From Torymus aiolomorphi (taxonomy: Eukaryota; Arthropoda; Insecta; Hymenoptera; Torymidae), in contig CM070875.1 in NCBI GenBank assembly GCA_036365515.1, forward strand, positions 9,650,001-9,714,000: a stretch of 64,000 nucleotides of DNA, read 5' to 3'. A program made the position numbers and the translations under genes. The notes beneath the pieces are model-generated. The model worked only from the letters and a program-made list of their open reading frames with translations, did no database searches and was not told the DNA's origin. Position 1 is the stretch's first letter, and every line of letters starts with the position of its first letter. Below, in pieces: positions 15,001 to 27,317 of this stretch.

Positions 15001-18000
15001 TCGGTATAGAAATACCGTTCAGATTTTAATAAAACTTAAAATACTGGTAAATATTGGTCCAATTTTTATGGGGCTAGGGTAAAGTTATTAGTATTTTCAT
15101 TATCACGAATTTAACACGTTGTCTTATGGGAAATCGTTCTTTTTGTAGTTTCAATTAATTATTTTGTAAAAATTACCGTTCAGTTTTTATTGAGAATTTT
15201 TGTAGTAAGAGATAAATATTTGAAGAATATTTATCATTTTCGAAAACTATGATTAGGTAGATATATACTTATTAAAAAAATTAATTTAAAGAAAAAAAAA
15301 TTCACATTTAACCTCAAAAAATAAATCAAATCAACTTCTGCATGGAAATTTTTATTAATAATTGGGAAGAATAGAATTATTTAAAGCCAATGCATAATCA
15401 TTATTTCCTGTATGTTCATGTATGCAGCTTCATTAGCAAAGTATATGTCGTGAATAAACAAGAAATAAAGAGTGCGCTCATTTTGACTAGGAATGTAGCG
15501 ACTGTCATATACTATACATACATATTACCGGCTTTGTTTACAATAATGACATACGGATTTAGAATTTTCGGAGACGCCACCGCAGCGGTTGGATAACGCA
15601 TGAACGGCTTTTTACGTACACGTCGAAGCTAACGACCTCCTCTCCTTCTCTCCCTAACCGAATACATTATCACGGGGGGTATTACATATGTAATACAAGC
15701 ACGAACCCCGTGGTTATGTCACGCGGGCCGCTTATTATACATTTGTTTCCACAAATATCGGGCTCTCTCCCGATTATTAGCCTACGCAAACATTCGCGTA
15801 TACAAAAACACTCCGCTGCTATAAAACACGAGCACGCGCTCGTGTGTGTCTTTGTGTACATATATACACCTACCCGTACTGCCAAACCCGTAATCCGCTC
15901 CGAAACAGAGAGAGAAAAAAACATCACCTCCTCCTCTCGGTCTCGCACAATACTTACAATTCTTACACGCCAAACAGCTAGCCGCAAGCGAACGGACATA
16001 CACAAAGGCGACGACGGCGAGTGACTCTCCGAGGTCGCGGCGGCGGCGACGGCGGTTACTTCCGTTTCCCTAACCAACGTACATATACATATACACGAGA
16101 AACGGCCTCGATACGTCGTTTCCTATTCCCGCGCGCCTTTCCTCCTTCGCCTTTTTGTCTCTCTCTCTCACGGCGTTTTCGTGATCCTCGGGGCGCGGGG
16201 CATTAAAGACACATTAGAGGCGGAGGTCTATAGAGGGGAAGTAATTGAACGGGCCGGGAATGCGAGCAAAGTGTGTGTGTGTGTTGCAACGGCCTGGAGG
16301 CGCGTGTGTATATGCAGTGCAGTGCTGTATGCTATTGCTCGATTACTTAACACCCGAGCGCGGGCTTGCATAGTGTGTGTGTGTGTGTGTGTCAGCAGCG
16401 CACCTGACTTGTGTAGACTGGAATTTTCGCTTTCTCGTGCCCGAGTTTGTTGTTGCCGCAGCTCACGAAGGAAAAAGAGAAAAGGAGTCGTAGACTCGGC
16501 TCATGTATGTATATATATAGTCGCGTATATACACACAAAGCGCCGTTCCGCTCGGCCGTGCCCACCTACTACTCCGCCGCCACGTGCTCTCGCGTATATT
16601 GCGCAAACGCGCGCGCGCGAGAGAAAGAAAGACAATGGAGCAGTGAGTATATCCTTAAAGGATACGCTGTCAACGTATGATAATAATAATTACAAGGGGG
16701 AGGAAAATCTATCGCACACTTATAGGGAGTTTTTCTCGCGAAAGCCGCCTGTATCGTCGGCGCAGGAAATCCTCGTACACTACTATAGCGGTGAATATAT
16801 ATAGTAGTAGTCAGTTTGCTGCCGCTGCGGCGTCGGTCCATTATCTCATTGAACGGCCGCGTGTGACGTACATCCCGTCTCTCTCTGCGCCGCCTCCCTC
16901 GGGCGCGCGCGAAATTATAGTCCCTCGTGCCTGCGTGTATTGCGCCGCCTCGGCAATCTGACTGCGGCGCGGCGCGACAAAAAGTCTTGGATTTTTGTTT
17001 CTGTGGCTCGAGAGCGAGGGGTATGTATTGTACCGTTATAAACGCGGCTTCTGGTTTTTACGGGATATCGCGCGGATGTGTGTAAGTTGGAGATATATAT
17101 AGTGCAGTTATAATGGTTTGAGGAAGATCAGTTATTAGTTCTATAACGAACTTTAATATATACAGTTATAGAATTAATCGACGGCATTTTTCTCTATTAC
17201 ACAACGCGCCTTGGAAGGAAAAAAAATTCCAAGTCAATCTCAAAACCAATCCCAATGAATTCCCATTGTCATCGTCTGCGTCGTACACGAATTATCTCTC
17301 CCACCAAAAACCCAAAACAGCATCTCTCTCTCTGTCTCCCAGCTCCGACACTAGACGAAAAACCCATCCATCCAGCTCACACCTCTCTCTCTCTCTCTCG
17401 TATCTCCGTCGCACTCTTGCGTCACACTCTCCTCTCTCGCGCCGACAGCGCACACTCTTCGATTACGATTACGACTACAACTCGCGCTCCTAACCCAGAC
17501 TAGCTCGCTCGCTCGCTCCACTCTTCTGCGCTCCAAGACTTTCACGCGCTGCCGCGGTGTGGAAATGGATTTCGCTGGAAATTGAGCCCCCCCTTGCGAA
17601 ATCGCTCGCGGCGTGAAAGCGCGCGCAATATAGCCGCGCGCCGACGCCTCGGAAGTGCAGCAGCAGCCTGCGCCGCCGCGCACAGTAGTACGTTTAAAAG
17701 CCTATACTACTGCACCTGCACGCGCACTCGGGCTACTATATTTTCCTTCGGATCTTATATACGTATATTGCGCAATGGAGCGTGCAACACGTGCGAGTAG
17801 GCGAGAGATAAGGTTGGGTTCCGCGTTTGATAAGGGGCCGCCGCATCGAGGCGACTGATTGATCTTAATTGTTAGGGGCCGGTATGGGGAGTTTTGTAAG
17901 GTGCGCAAGCGTGGGTCGTTACGAAACACACCGCGAGACTATGGATGAAGATATTAAGTATGTACATACGCACGTGTGGCGCAATGCGCGAGCGCGCTGG

Positions 18001-18025
18001 CTCTTTGTGCGTTTAAGAGATTGAG

Positions 18026-18026
<1 letters not shown>

Positions 18027-18060
<34 letters not shown>
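18027..18060. repeat. (TA)n microsatellite
   Basis: A 34-base TA alternation within the presumed aop intron, about 1.1 kb upstream of the first coding exon. No other signal is associated with it. Confidence 0.9.
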
Positions 18061-18061
<1 letters not shown>

Positions 18062-19177
18062 GTAATGTAGATTATTCTGGTGTTTTTCTGATCAATTAGC
18101 GATTGTAAAAACACGAATCTTTATCGCTCCGTATGGTTATATTAGTCCCGTAGTTGTATAGTAATTCAAAGAGAGCTCGCACAATCTACTTTTACTACGA
18201 CACCCGTCGATTCGATCCTTACAAAACCTTATTATACCCATGCACTTGCAGCAGACATCGCGGAACCTCCGTTCGAGCCGTCGCCGACATCCTTAACACG
18301 CATACCACCACGTCACCTCGCGCATCACGCACTCACCCGTACATGCACACTTTTATATATATATATACATTGCATATACAGGAACTCCGAGAAATTCGCA
18401 TTCGCTCGGCGTAAAAACGAATTTCCTCCGGCCGCCGCGTGGGAAAAGGCCGGCCCCCTTATCGCTTAATGGATTTTGACTGGCGGCGTTTCCTTGTGGG
18501 TCGCTCCACTCGCTTTCTCGCATGTGTATATACACGCGCGCGCACATATATGTACGTATGTATACACACGCATGAGGCTCTCTCGCGGAATCCCAAGAGC
18601 GGAAGTGTCGTCGTCGTCGTCGAATGGAAATGTACGCTATGTAAATCTCTCTCTCTTGCGCGTCGCGGCCAGCAAGAAGCGACAGAGTCGTCGGAACGGA
18701 TACTCTCTTCCTGCACACGTCGTCGTCGAGTGTGTGCAGGCGCGCGCATCGGAGCACTTTTCCCCCTTTTTTTACTTTAGTGTGATTCGAGGTCGGAGTG
18801 TGCGGAGCTTTTTTGGGAAAGAGTTATGGGTGATACGTTGAATATAGTCGATAACGTTATTATTGTATATATAAGTGCTGTTTTTAACGATTATAGTTTA
18901 TAATGAGCGTCGAATAGACGACGCGTCGTTCAATAACCTTTTCAAAATTACTCGCTCTCGTATATATCCATTATATACAACACAAAGCGTGCTGCCTGCG
19001 TAGTAATTCGTAAGAGCAAGTCATGCTTCGTCGATAAAAATTCCTCGTCGCCCAGATCAAACTTACATATATAATATACTATTCCTCTTATACCAAGACA
19101 CTACATACATACATACACACTACAATGCAGGAACAGCCCAATAACTAATCACGCCTTTTCTCTCTTTCTTCTTCCAG

Positions 19178-19308
19178 GTTATTACCATCGACAGAGTGAC
19201 CACGTCGTGCTCTCGTCACAGGGGCGCAGCACGTTTCCGAGGCATCGCAACACCTTCGTGCACGCACGCACGTACAGACTGCGCTAGTTCGCGCAGGGGG
19301 CGCGTGTT
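19178..19308 (+). other. aop: 5' UTR part of first coding exon of aop
   Basis: Transcribed leader between the CCAG acceptor (ending 19177) and the ATG at 19309. The reading frame of the ATG is closed upstream by TAG. Another frame, entering from the candidate upstream exon, stays open across the whole leader and stops at TGA 19310-19312, overlapping the start codon as ATGA. Confidence 0.7.
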
Positions 19309-22025
19309 ATGAAATTGCTGCCGAACATCCAGCTGCCGCAGCTACCGCCGGTCAACGGGGCGAGCAGCGGCGTGGCGATGACGGGGATGGACGCGCGCCT
19401 GCCCCACGGTATATCCTTGCCATTCAGCCCTACTGATCTGCTATGGCGGTACGGGCCGACTATGACCTTCCCACAGGCGCATCCGCCCCCAAGTCCCCTA
19501 CTCGACTTCAAGACTCACCTGCCCACGAGTTTAGGTGAGTGTTGTTTTTCTTCTCTTTTGTTTTTGTTGAAGAGAGATGTATGGATTGATCGATCGGTCG
19601 GAGTGCGGAGGTTGAGAAAAATGGAGGGAGACGGCGCTGATAAGTGGGAGATAGCGTGAGATTCTGATCGCATATCCCTGTTAGTGTTGTCGAGATTGGG
19701 TAGTAGGATTAATAATTACTTTGTTATCCGGGGGTTATATATACGTGTTTAATGACGATTAACAGTATTTGCGGCGGTTGGTTATCGGCAATTAAATAAT
19801 GTATCGGCATAGTTGATTTGATATAGGGAGAATGAGAAAAGTGAGTTCTATATATAAACATTCAGAATTTTTGAGTAAAAGTCAATTTAATGAGGTTGTT
19901 ATCCTCGTACTATGTATGTAAATCAACGTGTTACACAACGTACTCCTATTGTTCGCGTAGAATTATATTAAAAGAATGTCAACGAGATCATAATTTTATT
20001 TCAAAGGTTCTTAAAGAAACTATCAGGCATCCATTGTAAATGAATTTAATAATTGTTTTTAATATAATTGAACCTTATATTCAATCATATACATGAAAGC
20101 TTTTAATAAACACTTATTATCCTCAGAAAGTATATTAGAACAAAAGCCCGTCTCCCAAACTACACTCTCATTCCCTACATAAAACAATGAAAATCACCCA
20201 AAAAGTATACCCCCAATTAACAATAATTTCTTTCACTTCCAGCGTCAGACCCGAGGCTATGGTCGCGCGACGACGTGGCGTCCTTTCTGCGCTGGGCCGA
20301 GCGTGAGTTCGACCTGCCGCAATTCGACATGGACATGTTCCAGATGAACGGCAAGGCTCTGTCCCTCCTCACGAAATCCGACCTGGGCGAGCGCTGCCCG
20401 GGCGCCGGTGACGTGCTCCACAACGTCCTCAATATGCTCGCGCGCGACTTCAACCAGCTGCAGCGCTGCCTACCAGGCTCACCGGTCACGCCGACCCGGC
20501 CATCAGCTGCTTACCCACTGAGCCCCCATTCACATCCACCAACGCCCACGTGGGTGGACAGCCCGTACGCCGCTAACCTCGCCTCGCTGATGTCGGCGAA
20601 CTCGGTGACCCTGTCGCCGGCGCCCTCGGTCGACAGCCAAGCTGGATCCCCGGGCCACGCCAGCAATGATAACAATCAGGGCCAGGTCTACAAGAGCGAC
20701 TCCGACGAGGATAACCAGCAGGCTGGTCAGAGTCCACCGGCCACACCCACGGCCCTCACCGCGCAGAGATTGAGCGAGGTTTGCGTCAAGGGGGAGCCAA
20801 GCCCCACGCTGCCACCCTCGATGATGCCGCTGACTCCTGGGGGCGCCTTCAGGCCCGCGGGACAGCACGGATCGGCGAGCAGCGCCGCCAGGGAATTCTT
20901 CCCCAGTGACTCGCCCGAACCCAATACAAGTAAGTACCTATATACATCGCGTTCTCGGTATGTGTCCGATGGGTGAATGTGTATATAAATTGAACGCGCG
21001 TGTCTACGTAACTGCGTGTATATATCAATGCGAGCTCGCGGGGAGGAAGTCGTCGCGTAACTGAGAATATACATTACAGAGACGTAGCGCGCGGCTATAC
21101 GGAAATGATTAGTATATATGTTTGTCGGGCGTAAATGTATTAGTCAGTCGGAGCGCGCGTTAAACAAAGCCAGATTAGAACTTTTTCGCTCTCTTTCTCT
21201 GATTGACTAACCGGTAATACCTACATATGTGTCTTCTCGCGTATATGTTGGGGACCAAATTTTGAATGATTCATGTATAACGTCTATAACGTTCGTTTTC
21301 TTGATTCCTCTCGTAGACGGCAGACTGCTCTGGGACTTTCTGCAGCAGCTGCTGAACGACCCGTCGCAGCGCTACACCCACTACATAGCGTGGAAGAGCC
21401 GGGAGACTGGAGTTTTCAAGATCGTCGATCCGCCGGGCCTCGCCCGACTCTGGGGCATCCAGAAGAACCATCTGTCGATGAACTACGACAAGATGAGCCG
21501 CGCTCTGCGCTACTACTATCGCGTCAACATACTGAGGAAGGTGCAGGGCGAGCGTCATTGCTACCAGTGAGTATATACTCTAACACGTCATGTGAAAAAG
21601 AAAAAGAAAAGAAAGAAAAAAAAAACTAACGGTGAAAATTGTTTTACAGATTCCTGCGTAACCCCACGGAACTGAAGAACATCAAGAACATATCACTCCT
21701 GCGCCAGCAGATGCGAATAAAAGCCGAGCCCGACGAGGAGGATCCTCTGGGTGGGCCCATGGAGCCCGAAGTTGACATGCCCACGGATCTCTCGATGTCG
21801 ACGATGAACGCGCCCACGAGCCCCCACCAGCATCATCAGCACCAGCAGCAACAGCATCAAGTACAGCAGCCACCGCCGCCTATGCCACAGCCTCTGCCGC
21901 TCCTCGACCCGCCGGCCAAGTACAGGAGTCACGCCTACAGCCTCGTCATTAAACAAGAGCAACAACAGCAGCAGCAGCAACAACAGCAACAACAGCAACA
22001 GCAGCATCCGGAAGAGAGGAAGTGA
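19309..22025 (+). CDS. aop: Anterior open / Yan, ETS-domain transcriptional repressor
   Basis: Nuclear DNA-binding repressor (insect counterpart of TEL/ETV6) that opposes Pointed-type activators downstream of RTK-Ras-MAPK signalling. Coding exons are 19309-19534, 20243-20929, 21317-21566 and 21650-22025 (1539 nt, 512 aa), joined at GT-AG sites with frame kept. The 5' exon starts at the 19177/19178 acceptor and has an in-frame TAG before this ATG, which fixes the start. A SAM/pointed domain spans about residues 78-150, with the DPRLW start and MNGKAL core. The ETS domain spans about 307-391, with RLLWDFLQQLL and KMSRALRYYYRVN. S155-P in PGSPVTP resembles the family's MAPK site; further SP/TP sites, PTDLS at 432-436, three psi-K-x-E motifs (K258, K412, K489) and a 15-residue polyQ (492-506) are visible. 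At 512 aa it is shorter than the roughly 730 aa recalled for fly Yan, mainly in the linkers. Confidence 0.96.
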
Positions 22026-23490
22026 CGCGGCTCGTAGGAAGCCACCGAACGTAAATCGCTGTTATCCGGGCGCGAGTAGCCCGAGATATTCGTACACACA
22101 CACACATAGCCCTCCCGCGGAGCCCTGACGCGTCCGCGTGATGTGAGAGGGAGGGAGAGAGAGAGATATGAAGGCTCCGAGCGCGCCTTGCTTTCGAAGA
22201 GAGGAAGAGGGAAGGATAGGAGATGGATGATGCTATCAGCTCTTCCCGGAGGAAGAGAGATAGATAGAAAGTGGAGGACCAAAGTGCAATGCTCGCGAGA
22301 CTTTCGCGCCACAAGGATCACGAATTCTTCCGTATTTAAGTACAACGCATCTATATATATTATACGTATACATGCAGACTCACGCGAATACATGCATATA
22401 TACATACATTACATGCGCATAGAAAGAGAAAGAGAGAGAGGAGAGCGAGACGACGACGACGAGCGCGCATGCGTGCGTTATGTAGCTGACCTTCGTCGCT
22501 GGAACGAGAGACTGCGGAGGAGAGAGAAACTACTGTGTTATACGTGGGGGGAGAAGAGGCCCTCAATGAGAGCTGAAGGACACGAGTGGAGCACACACAT
22601 GCTGCGCCGCATTTTTTTTTGTTCTGTCGCCTCTCTTCCTTCCTGGAGAGCCGGGAGAGTTGCTGGATGTTCGCGCGTCGACAGATAGAGAACGAGAGAA
22701 ACAGAAAGAAAGATACACGTATATACGTATATACTCTTCATTACAACGAACCACGAGTCAAGATATTTTGCGTATACGCAGCGCACACACACGTGTTCGC
22801 AGCAATGAGGAGATGCAGAGAAGCTGCAAGTGTGACCTGCGCCTGACGACATTATTATTATTATTGAAAACTATACATGGTTCTTTTTCGTTCTTCGGAG
22901 AGAGTCGAGACTTTGGTTTAAGAAAACCCGTTCTTCTTCTTCTTTGCTGTTTTTTTTTCTTACGACTTTTTTTCTGTCCTTATTTTTTGTACCTCCTTAT
23001 CGATGTCTTTTATTCATTTTTATTAACTCTTTTTTTTGTTGATATAATTTGTAATTGCGATGCCACGAGAATAGAGGGGGGCAGACGCGACGCGCAAGTG
23101 TTTTGCGCAAATATATATATTGAGCGTCACAGCGAGAGACAGAGAGAAAGAGATTCAGCCATTGTTCGTGTTCGCGACGATTTTTGTGAATTATAACAAT
23201 ACTGCGTTGATTGCGTTGAAAATTGGCTTGTCGATATGCCTGCGCGCAGGCAATGCTTCGACAAAGCGAGAGAGACATTTTCGCGCGATGTACCTATAGG
23301 TGATGTATAACTGCGAAGAAGTGATGTAATAGGTGCGCGTGCGTGCGACTTCGGATGCGAATGATCGAGTGAATATTACATAGAATTTATATGCTGAATG
23401 TTGCGAGGAACAGTTAAGAACATAATAAGATAAAACAAGAAAAAATCATCTGTGTGCCAAGAACAATAATTTGTTGTTACGTAAGAAAAA

Positions 23491-23500
23491 AATAAATAAA
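23491..23500 (+). terminator. Tandem AATAAA poly(A) signal candidate for aop
   Basis: Two overlapping AATAAA hexamers, about 1.47 kb after the aop stop and just before a (TA)n tract. This is the first strong poly(A) signal in the UTR. Cleavage here would give the shorter 3' end; another AATAAA at 24657 would give a longer one. Confidence 0.4.
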
Positions 23501-23517
23501 AATAGATATGATAACGA

Positions 23518-23521
<4 letters not shown>

Positions 23522-23593
<72 letters not shown>
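23522..23593. repeat. (TA)n microsatellite
   Basis: About 72 bases of pure TA alternation in the aop 3' region. Prone to length polymorphism; no gene. Confidence 0.95.
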
Positions 23594-23595
<2 letters not shown>

Positions 23596-24662
23596 GTAAA
23601 AAAAGAAAATCGTCAGCTACGGTCTTCGATCAATGGTGCGAATTTTTTTTTGTTTTTTTAAAGGTCAAGACACACCACATGTGTGTTTAATAATTGTAAT
23701 CACTTATACTCTAGTAAATGCGTAAGTTGTACATAAGGTTTCGGCTTTGCAAAGCAAAAGGAAACATGGAAAGCGAAAAAGTATATATCTATTGTATGGA
23801 GGATAAAAAAATAGAAGGAATTTACGGAAATTTGGGGCCAGAGTTATACATAAATTTATACATAAATATATATATATATATACATATATATATAAATACA
23901 TGAATATATTTTACTACCAAAATTTATATTCGAAATTTCTACGTCGTTGCTGGGTGTGTGATTATGTGGCTTACATTCCACGACCAGGCTTGCACTGGCT
24001 CGACCAACTACTTCGGTGCAGAAAATTATAGATGACGCGTATTAGTGGCAATCCAGAGTTAATACATTTTGAATGTAATTGTGTATTGTATTTTTTCACA
24101 CTCTCACTGATTTTTCGCGAGAAATATGAAAGAAAAAATAGTTCAACTATGAAAGTTTGTACAAAGGAAATTTTTCCTTTTAACGCATAAAAAGAAAAGA
24201 GGTCTACAAAAATCTTGTTGTCATAGAAAATTTCTCAAATCTAATTGTTGTGAATTTTCTGACCTTGGAAGTTGCGATTTTAAGGAAAATATTACGAAAT
24301 GAAATTATTTTTTTTACCTAATGGAAAATTTGTTATTTAGAATGTGATAAAAGAAAGAAATTTTTATTTTTATTTACGTAAGTTGATTAGTTTTCTATGT
24401 CAACACTGATAGAAAATTCTTCTTATATTAAGAGCCTCGAGTGATTACTGTAGAATTGAAATTTGTATCTGGCGACATGTATACTGTGATCTCTGTAAGG
24501 TTAAAGGAGCGAATATGTATATAATTAAATTGAAAGAGGAAGAATGTTAATTGAAAAAAAGACAAATGTATATCCTTTCTAGAGAAGATTAATATTATCA
24601 ATATAGAGTATACATGTATTCGTGTATGCAACATACATATATACATGTATAAACAAATAAAA

Positions 24663-25120
24663 AAATTTACCTTTAATTTTTGTTTACAAAGTGTAAATAA
24701 TTTATACTCGAGAATCGGTGTACAAGATAAAGCACCACTGGCATATAATATAGATCTTAGGGATGCTAAAATCAACCCCATATGGGGTAAAATATGGTGA
24801 AAAGAATTTATATTGCGTACTGTAAGTGAGATATGTGTATAAAAATTATAATGCCTGTAAAATTCTAGAATTAGAATCATTTTATTATATTATATAAATT
24901 GTTACTGAAAAATTATAGATACGAATGTTGTAAATATAGACCTATTTACTTATTAAGAAAGAATATTTCCGACTTGTTTACTTTAACTTCCTATCTTTTT
25001 TACTTCTCTTATTAAAAAATTTACTACCTAAAACTTAATCAAGATATCATTTTGAGGAAAATAAATATACAAAAGTAATAAAATAAAACAACTTTTATCA
25101 AAATAATTACATATTTACAA
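24663..25120. other. AT-rich tail-to-tail interval between aop and mtSSB
   Basis: Strongly AT-rich with no gene. It should contain the mtSSB 3' UTR on the minus strand. A TTTATT (AATAAA on minus) lies near 24877 and a weaker GATAAA near 25095. No other structure is evident. Confidence 0.5.
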
Positions 25121-26175
25121 TCACTGGAAAAATACAATATCCTCTGCTATGATTGATGTGGAACTCCTTGTATTTCCTTCTTCATCTTTAATTTCGCCAT
25201 AACTTAGTCTACCATTTACCAATACACGCTGTCCTTTCCTCAAATAATTATATACAGTCTCTCTTAAAGTTGGTTTGAATATACAGACTCTGTGCCAATC
25301 AGTTTTTTGCATAAGATCACCTAAAATAATAAGACAATTAAATCACTCATTTTCAATTTTATTACAAAAATTTGTTTATATTTTTAAGAATCATTACCCC
25401 CTTCATATTTGTAATTAATATGTGTGGCCATAGAAAATACTACTACTGGATGCTCTTCGGTACCACGTTTCTGTGGTTCTCCACCTACTCTCCCAAGAAG
25501 CGTAACTTGATTTATAGCTGAAAAATGTTATTATTTGTTACATTTATTAAAATAAAACAATGTTAAGTATATGTTTTGAAATCAGATATTTTTTTATTAA
25601 TAAAAATATATAATATTTTATAAAATGCTTGTTTCAATGAAAATTTCTTCACAATATAGTCAATAGAGATTTGTAACATATATATATATATATATATAAC
25701 TCTAGTGTATGATGAAAATATTTCATTAAATTAAGACTGTAACATTCAAGTATACTTCCACACATTTATCAAGAAATACTCAAATTTACAATTTTGAAAA
25801 TAAATATCACTGTTTTTCTTCATTCGAATATTGGAAGTCAGTCTAATTTTAGAAACAGAATTTTAAAATTATCATTGGACTACTGACTATACTAATTTGA
25901 CATAAATGAATTATTCAACATGAAGAAATAAAAAAATAGGCCAAAAATATAAAATAAACTTCACTTACTTTTTTCAACTGAGGTCGGTTTGTCGCTGTAA
26001 GCACGTCCGGCAACATAATTAATTCCTCGGATTTGTTTGCATGTGCTCGTAAAAATCTGTAACAGGTAAACATTGTCATACACCTAACCTACGCAGACGT
26101 TCAATTTTTTCAAAGTGTTCAATATTCCACTAATTATTTGTCATCTCATTGCGTACTGACCTTATTCAGCAGCAT
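25121..26175 (-). CDS. mtSSB: Mitochondrial single-stranded DNA-binding protein (mtSSB)
   Basis: OB-fold protein that coats single-stranded mtDNA during replication and works with Twinkle helicase and Pol gamma in the mitochondrial matrix. Exons on the minus strand: 26175-26161 (MLLNK), 26056-25969, 25517-25398 and 25320-25121. Together they give 423 nt, 140 aa, all at GT-AG junctions with frame preserved; animal mtSSBs are of similar length. The N-terminal ~35 residues are basic and hydroxylated, fitting an import presequence. The OB fold starts at NQVTLLGRVGGEPQ and continues through VVVFSMATHINYKYEGG, TDWHRVCIF, YNYLRKGQRVLVNGRLSYG and the C-terminal SIIAEDIVFF. The tiny 5-codon first coding exon is easy for automatic predictors to miss. 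It is head-to-head with HPF1. Confidence 0.93.
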
Positions 26176-27317
26176 CTTGAAAAATCCGGCACTACTCTTT
26201 TGCCAAAAAGAATCAATAAATACTTCGTTTTGGGAAAAGAATGAAAATAAAACCCACGCGGCTCTGCTGCGTCTTTGTCGGATTTTCTTATTTCTTTATC
26301 TCCACTTTATTAGTCTGGAAACTCCCGCCTGCGGCCTGTCTAGTGTTGTAAGCAGTCCGACAAAAAAAAAATGTCGGTATAATGTCCGTCACAAGTCGGT
26401 CACATGTCCAAGCAAAAAATGACAACAAATTTATGTCAAAGCTTTTCCACGAATTCTGGTTCTCGCGATCGGCGCAACCACTACCGACAAGGCGAAAACG
26501 CACGCGGCACGCTACTTTTTTGAAATGTAAAGTTTTATAAAGTATTATATATTTTTATAAAGTAGCAAATAAAATATTGTCGTAAAATTTGAATGATTTT
26601 CTTGCTACGGTCACATGTCTAAAAATTTTAGGACGGACATTTTGCCACTATATAGTAGAAGGGGTATCCATTTTTTGTTTGACGGACACATGTTCTTTTT
26701 TTTTTGTCTGTCATTTATAGATTGAGATTTGGTTATTGTCCGACACATGTCCATCATATTTAACATCATATTACCATTTCTAAAATGTCCAGTCATTTTG
26801 CAACAATACCGTCTACCGGCCTGCCTATAACCCAGCCGGTAAAACTAAGTTACGAGAAGGGTCGGACGGGACGAGAATAAGCCGCACGGCCACGCCGGTC
26901 GCGGCGGCCACCTCACTGAAAAAAGGTTAGGGCATCAGCCGCGGCAGCACTACTGTGCCGGTACAGGCTGCCCTATATCTATATATATTATACATATAGG
27001 CCGGTACTCCGGTACCCCCTAGCAAGCTGCAAGAGAAACCTTGCAAGGGGCAACATCATAGAATCCAGGAACCAGTCAACCCACAGTATATAGTGCGTGT
27101 CTGCGTTTCAGATTAGAGAGTACAGATCTACAGACTCACAAGGTATAGTAATATAAGTAGTATAATATAGTTATATATAGTGAATAGAGGGGACTTTTGA
27201 TGCACATACGTATAATACGCAGAATTTCAATCTATCTTGGGAAAATTTGGAGATTACGCCAGAGTGCACGCACACTCGTGCTTACTCCGGTACTTAACTA
27301 AGTCGAAAACTTAAGCA
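26176..27317. other. Divergent upstream region between mtSSB and HPF1
   Basis: About 1.1 kb separating two divergently transcribed housekeeping genes. The centre holds a MITE-like insertion (26341-26816). The remaining right part (26820-27317) is GC-richer, has a CGGTAC-rich segment near 26990-27020, and presumably carries the HPF1 promoter and 5' UTR. No TATA box convincingly placed for either gene was seen. Confidence 0.5.
26341..26816. mobile_element. MITE-like, possibly hAT-derived, non-autonomous element
   Basis: The segment begins TAGTGTTGTAAG and, near its right end, has the inverted counterpart of TATTGTTGCAAAATG, matching at most of the first 12 positions. It is flanked by 11-base near-perfect direct repeats, CGGCCTGTCTA (26332-26342) and CGGCCTGCCTA (26817-26827). 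There is no open transposase. The interior carries at least four ACATGT cores, several in the form ACATGTCC. Short TIRs with a TGTTG start and a duplication of about 8 bp recall hAT-type MITEs, but the ends do not line up exactly, so the family is uncertain. Confidence 0.35.

Larger units (their letters stand above)
22026..24662 (+). other. aop: Probable 3' UTR and downstream of aop
   Basis: No coding gene lies between the aop stop and the mtSSB gene. The sequence becomes progressively AT-rich, with T-rich and ATTTA-containing stretches typical of a regulated 3' UTR. Candidate poly(A) signals are the tandem AATAAATAAA at 23491-23500 and AATAAA at 24657-24662, giving a UTR of about 1.5 or 2.6 kb. 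Fly yan is a classic miR-7 target, but I found no full GTCTTCC seed match here. A GC-richer block near 23940-24050 has no assigned function. Confidence 0.5.

Noticed and set aside
22143..23278. Open frames up to 181 codons in the aop 3' region
   Set aside because: Low-complexity Arg/Glu-rich translation of GA-rich UTR, overlapping frames on both strands.
23610..23640. Possible miR-7 site in the aop 3' UTR
   Set aside because: Only GTCTTCG is present (six-base partial match); no GTCTTCC was found, so the known fly regulation cannot be claimed here.
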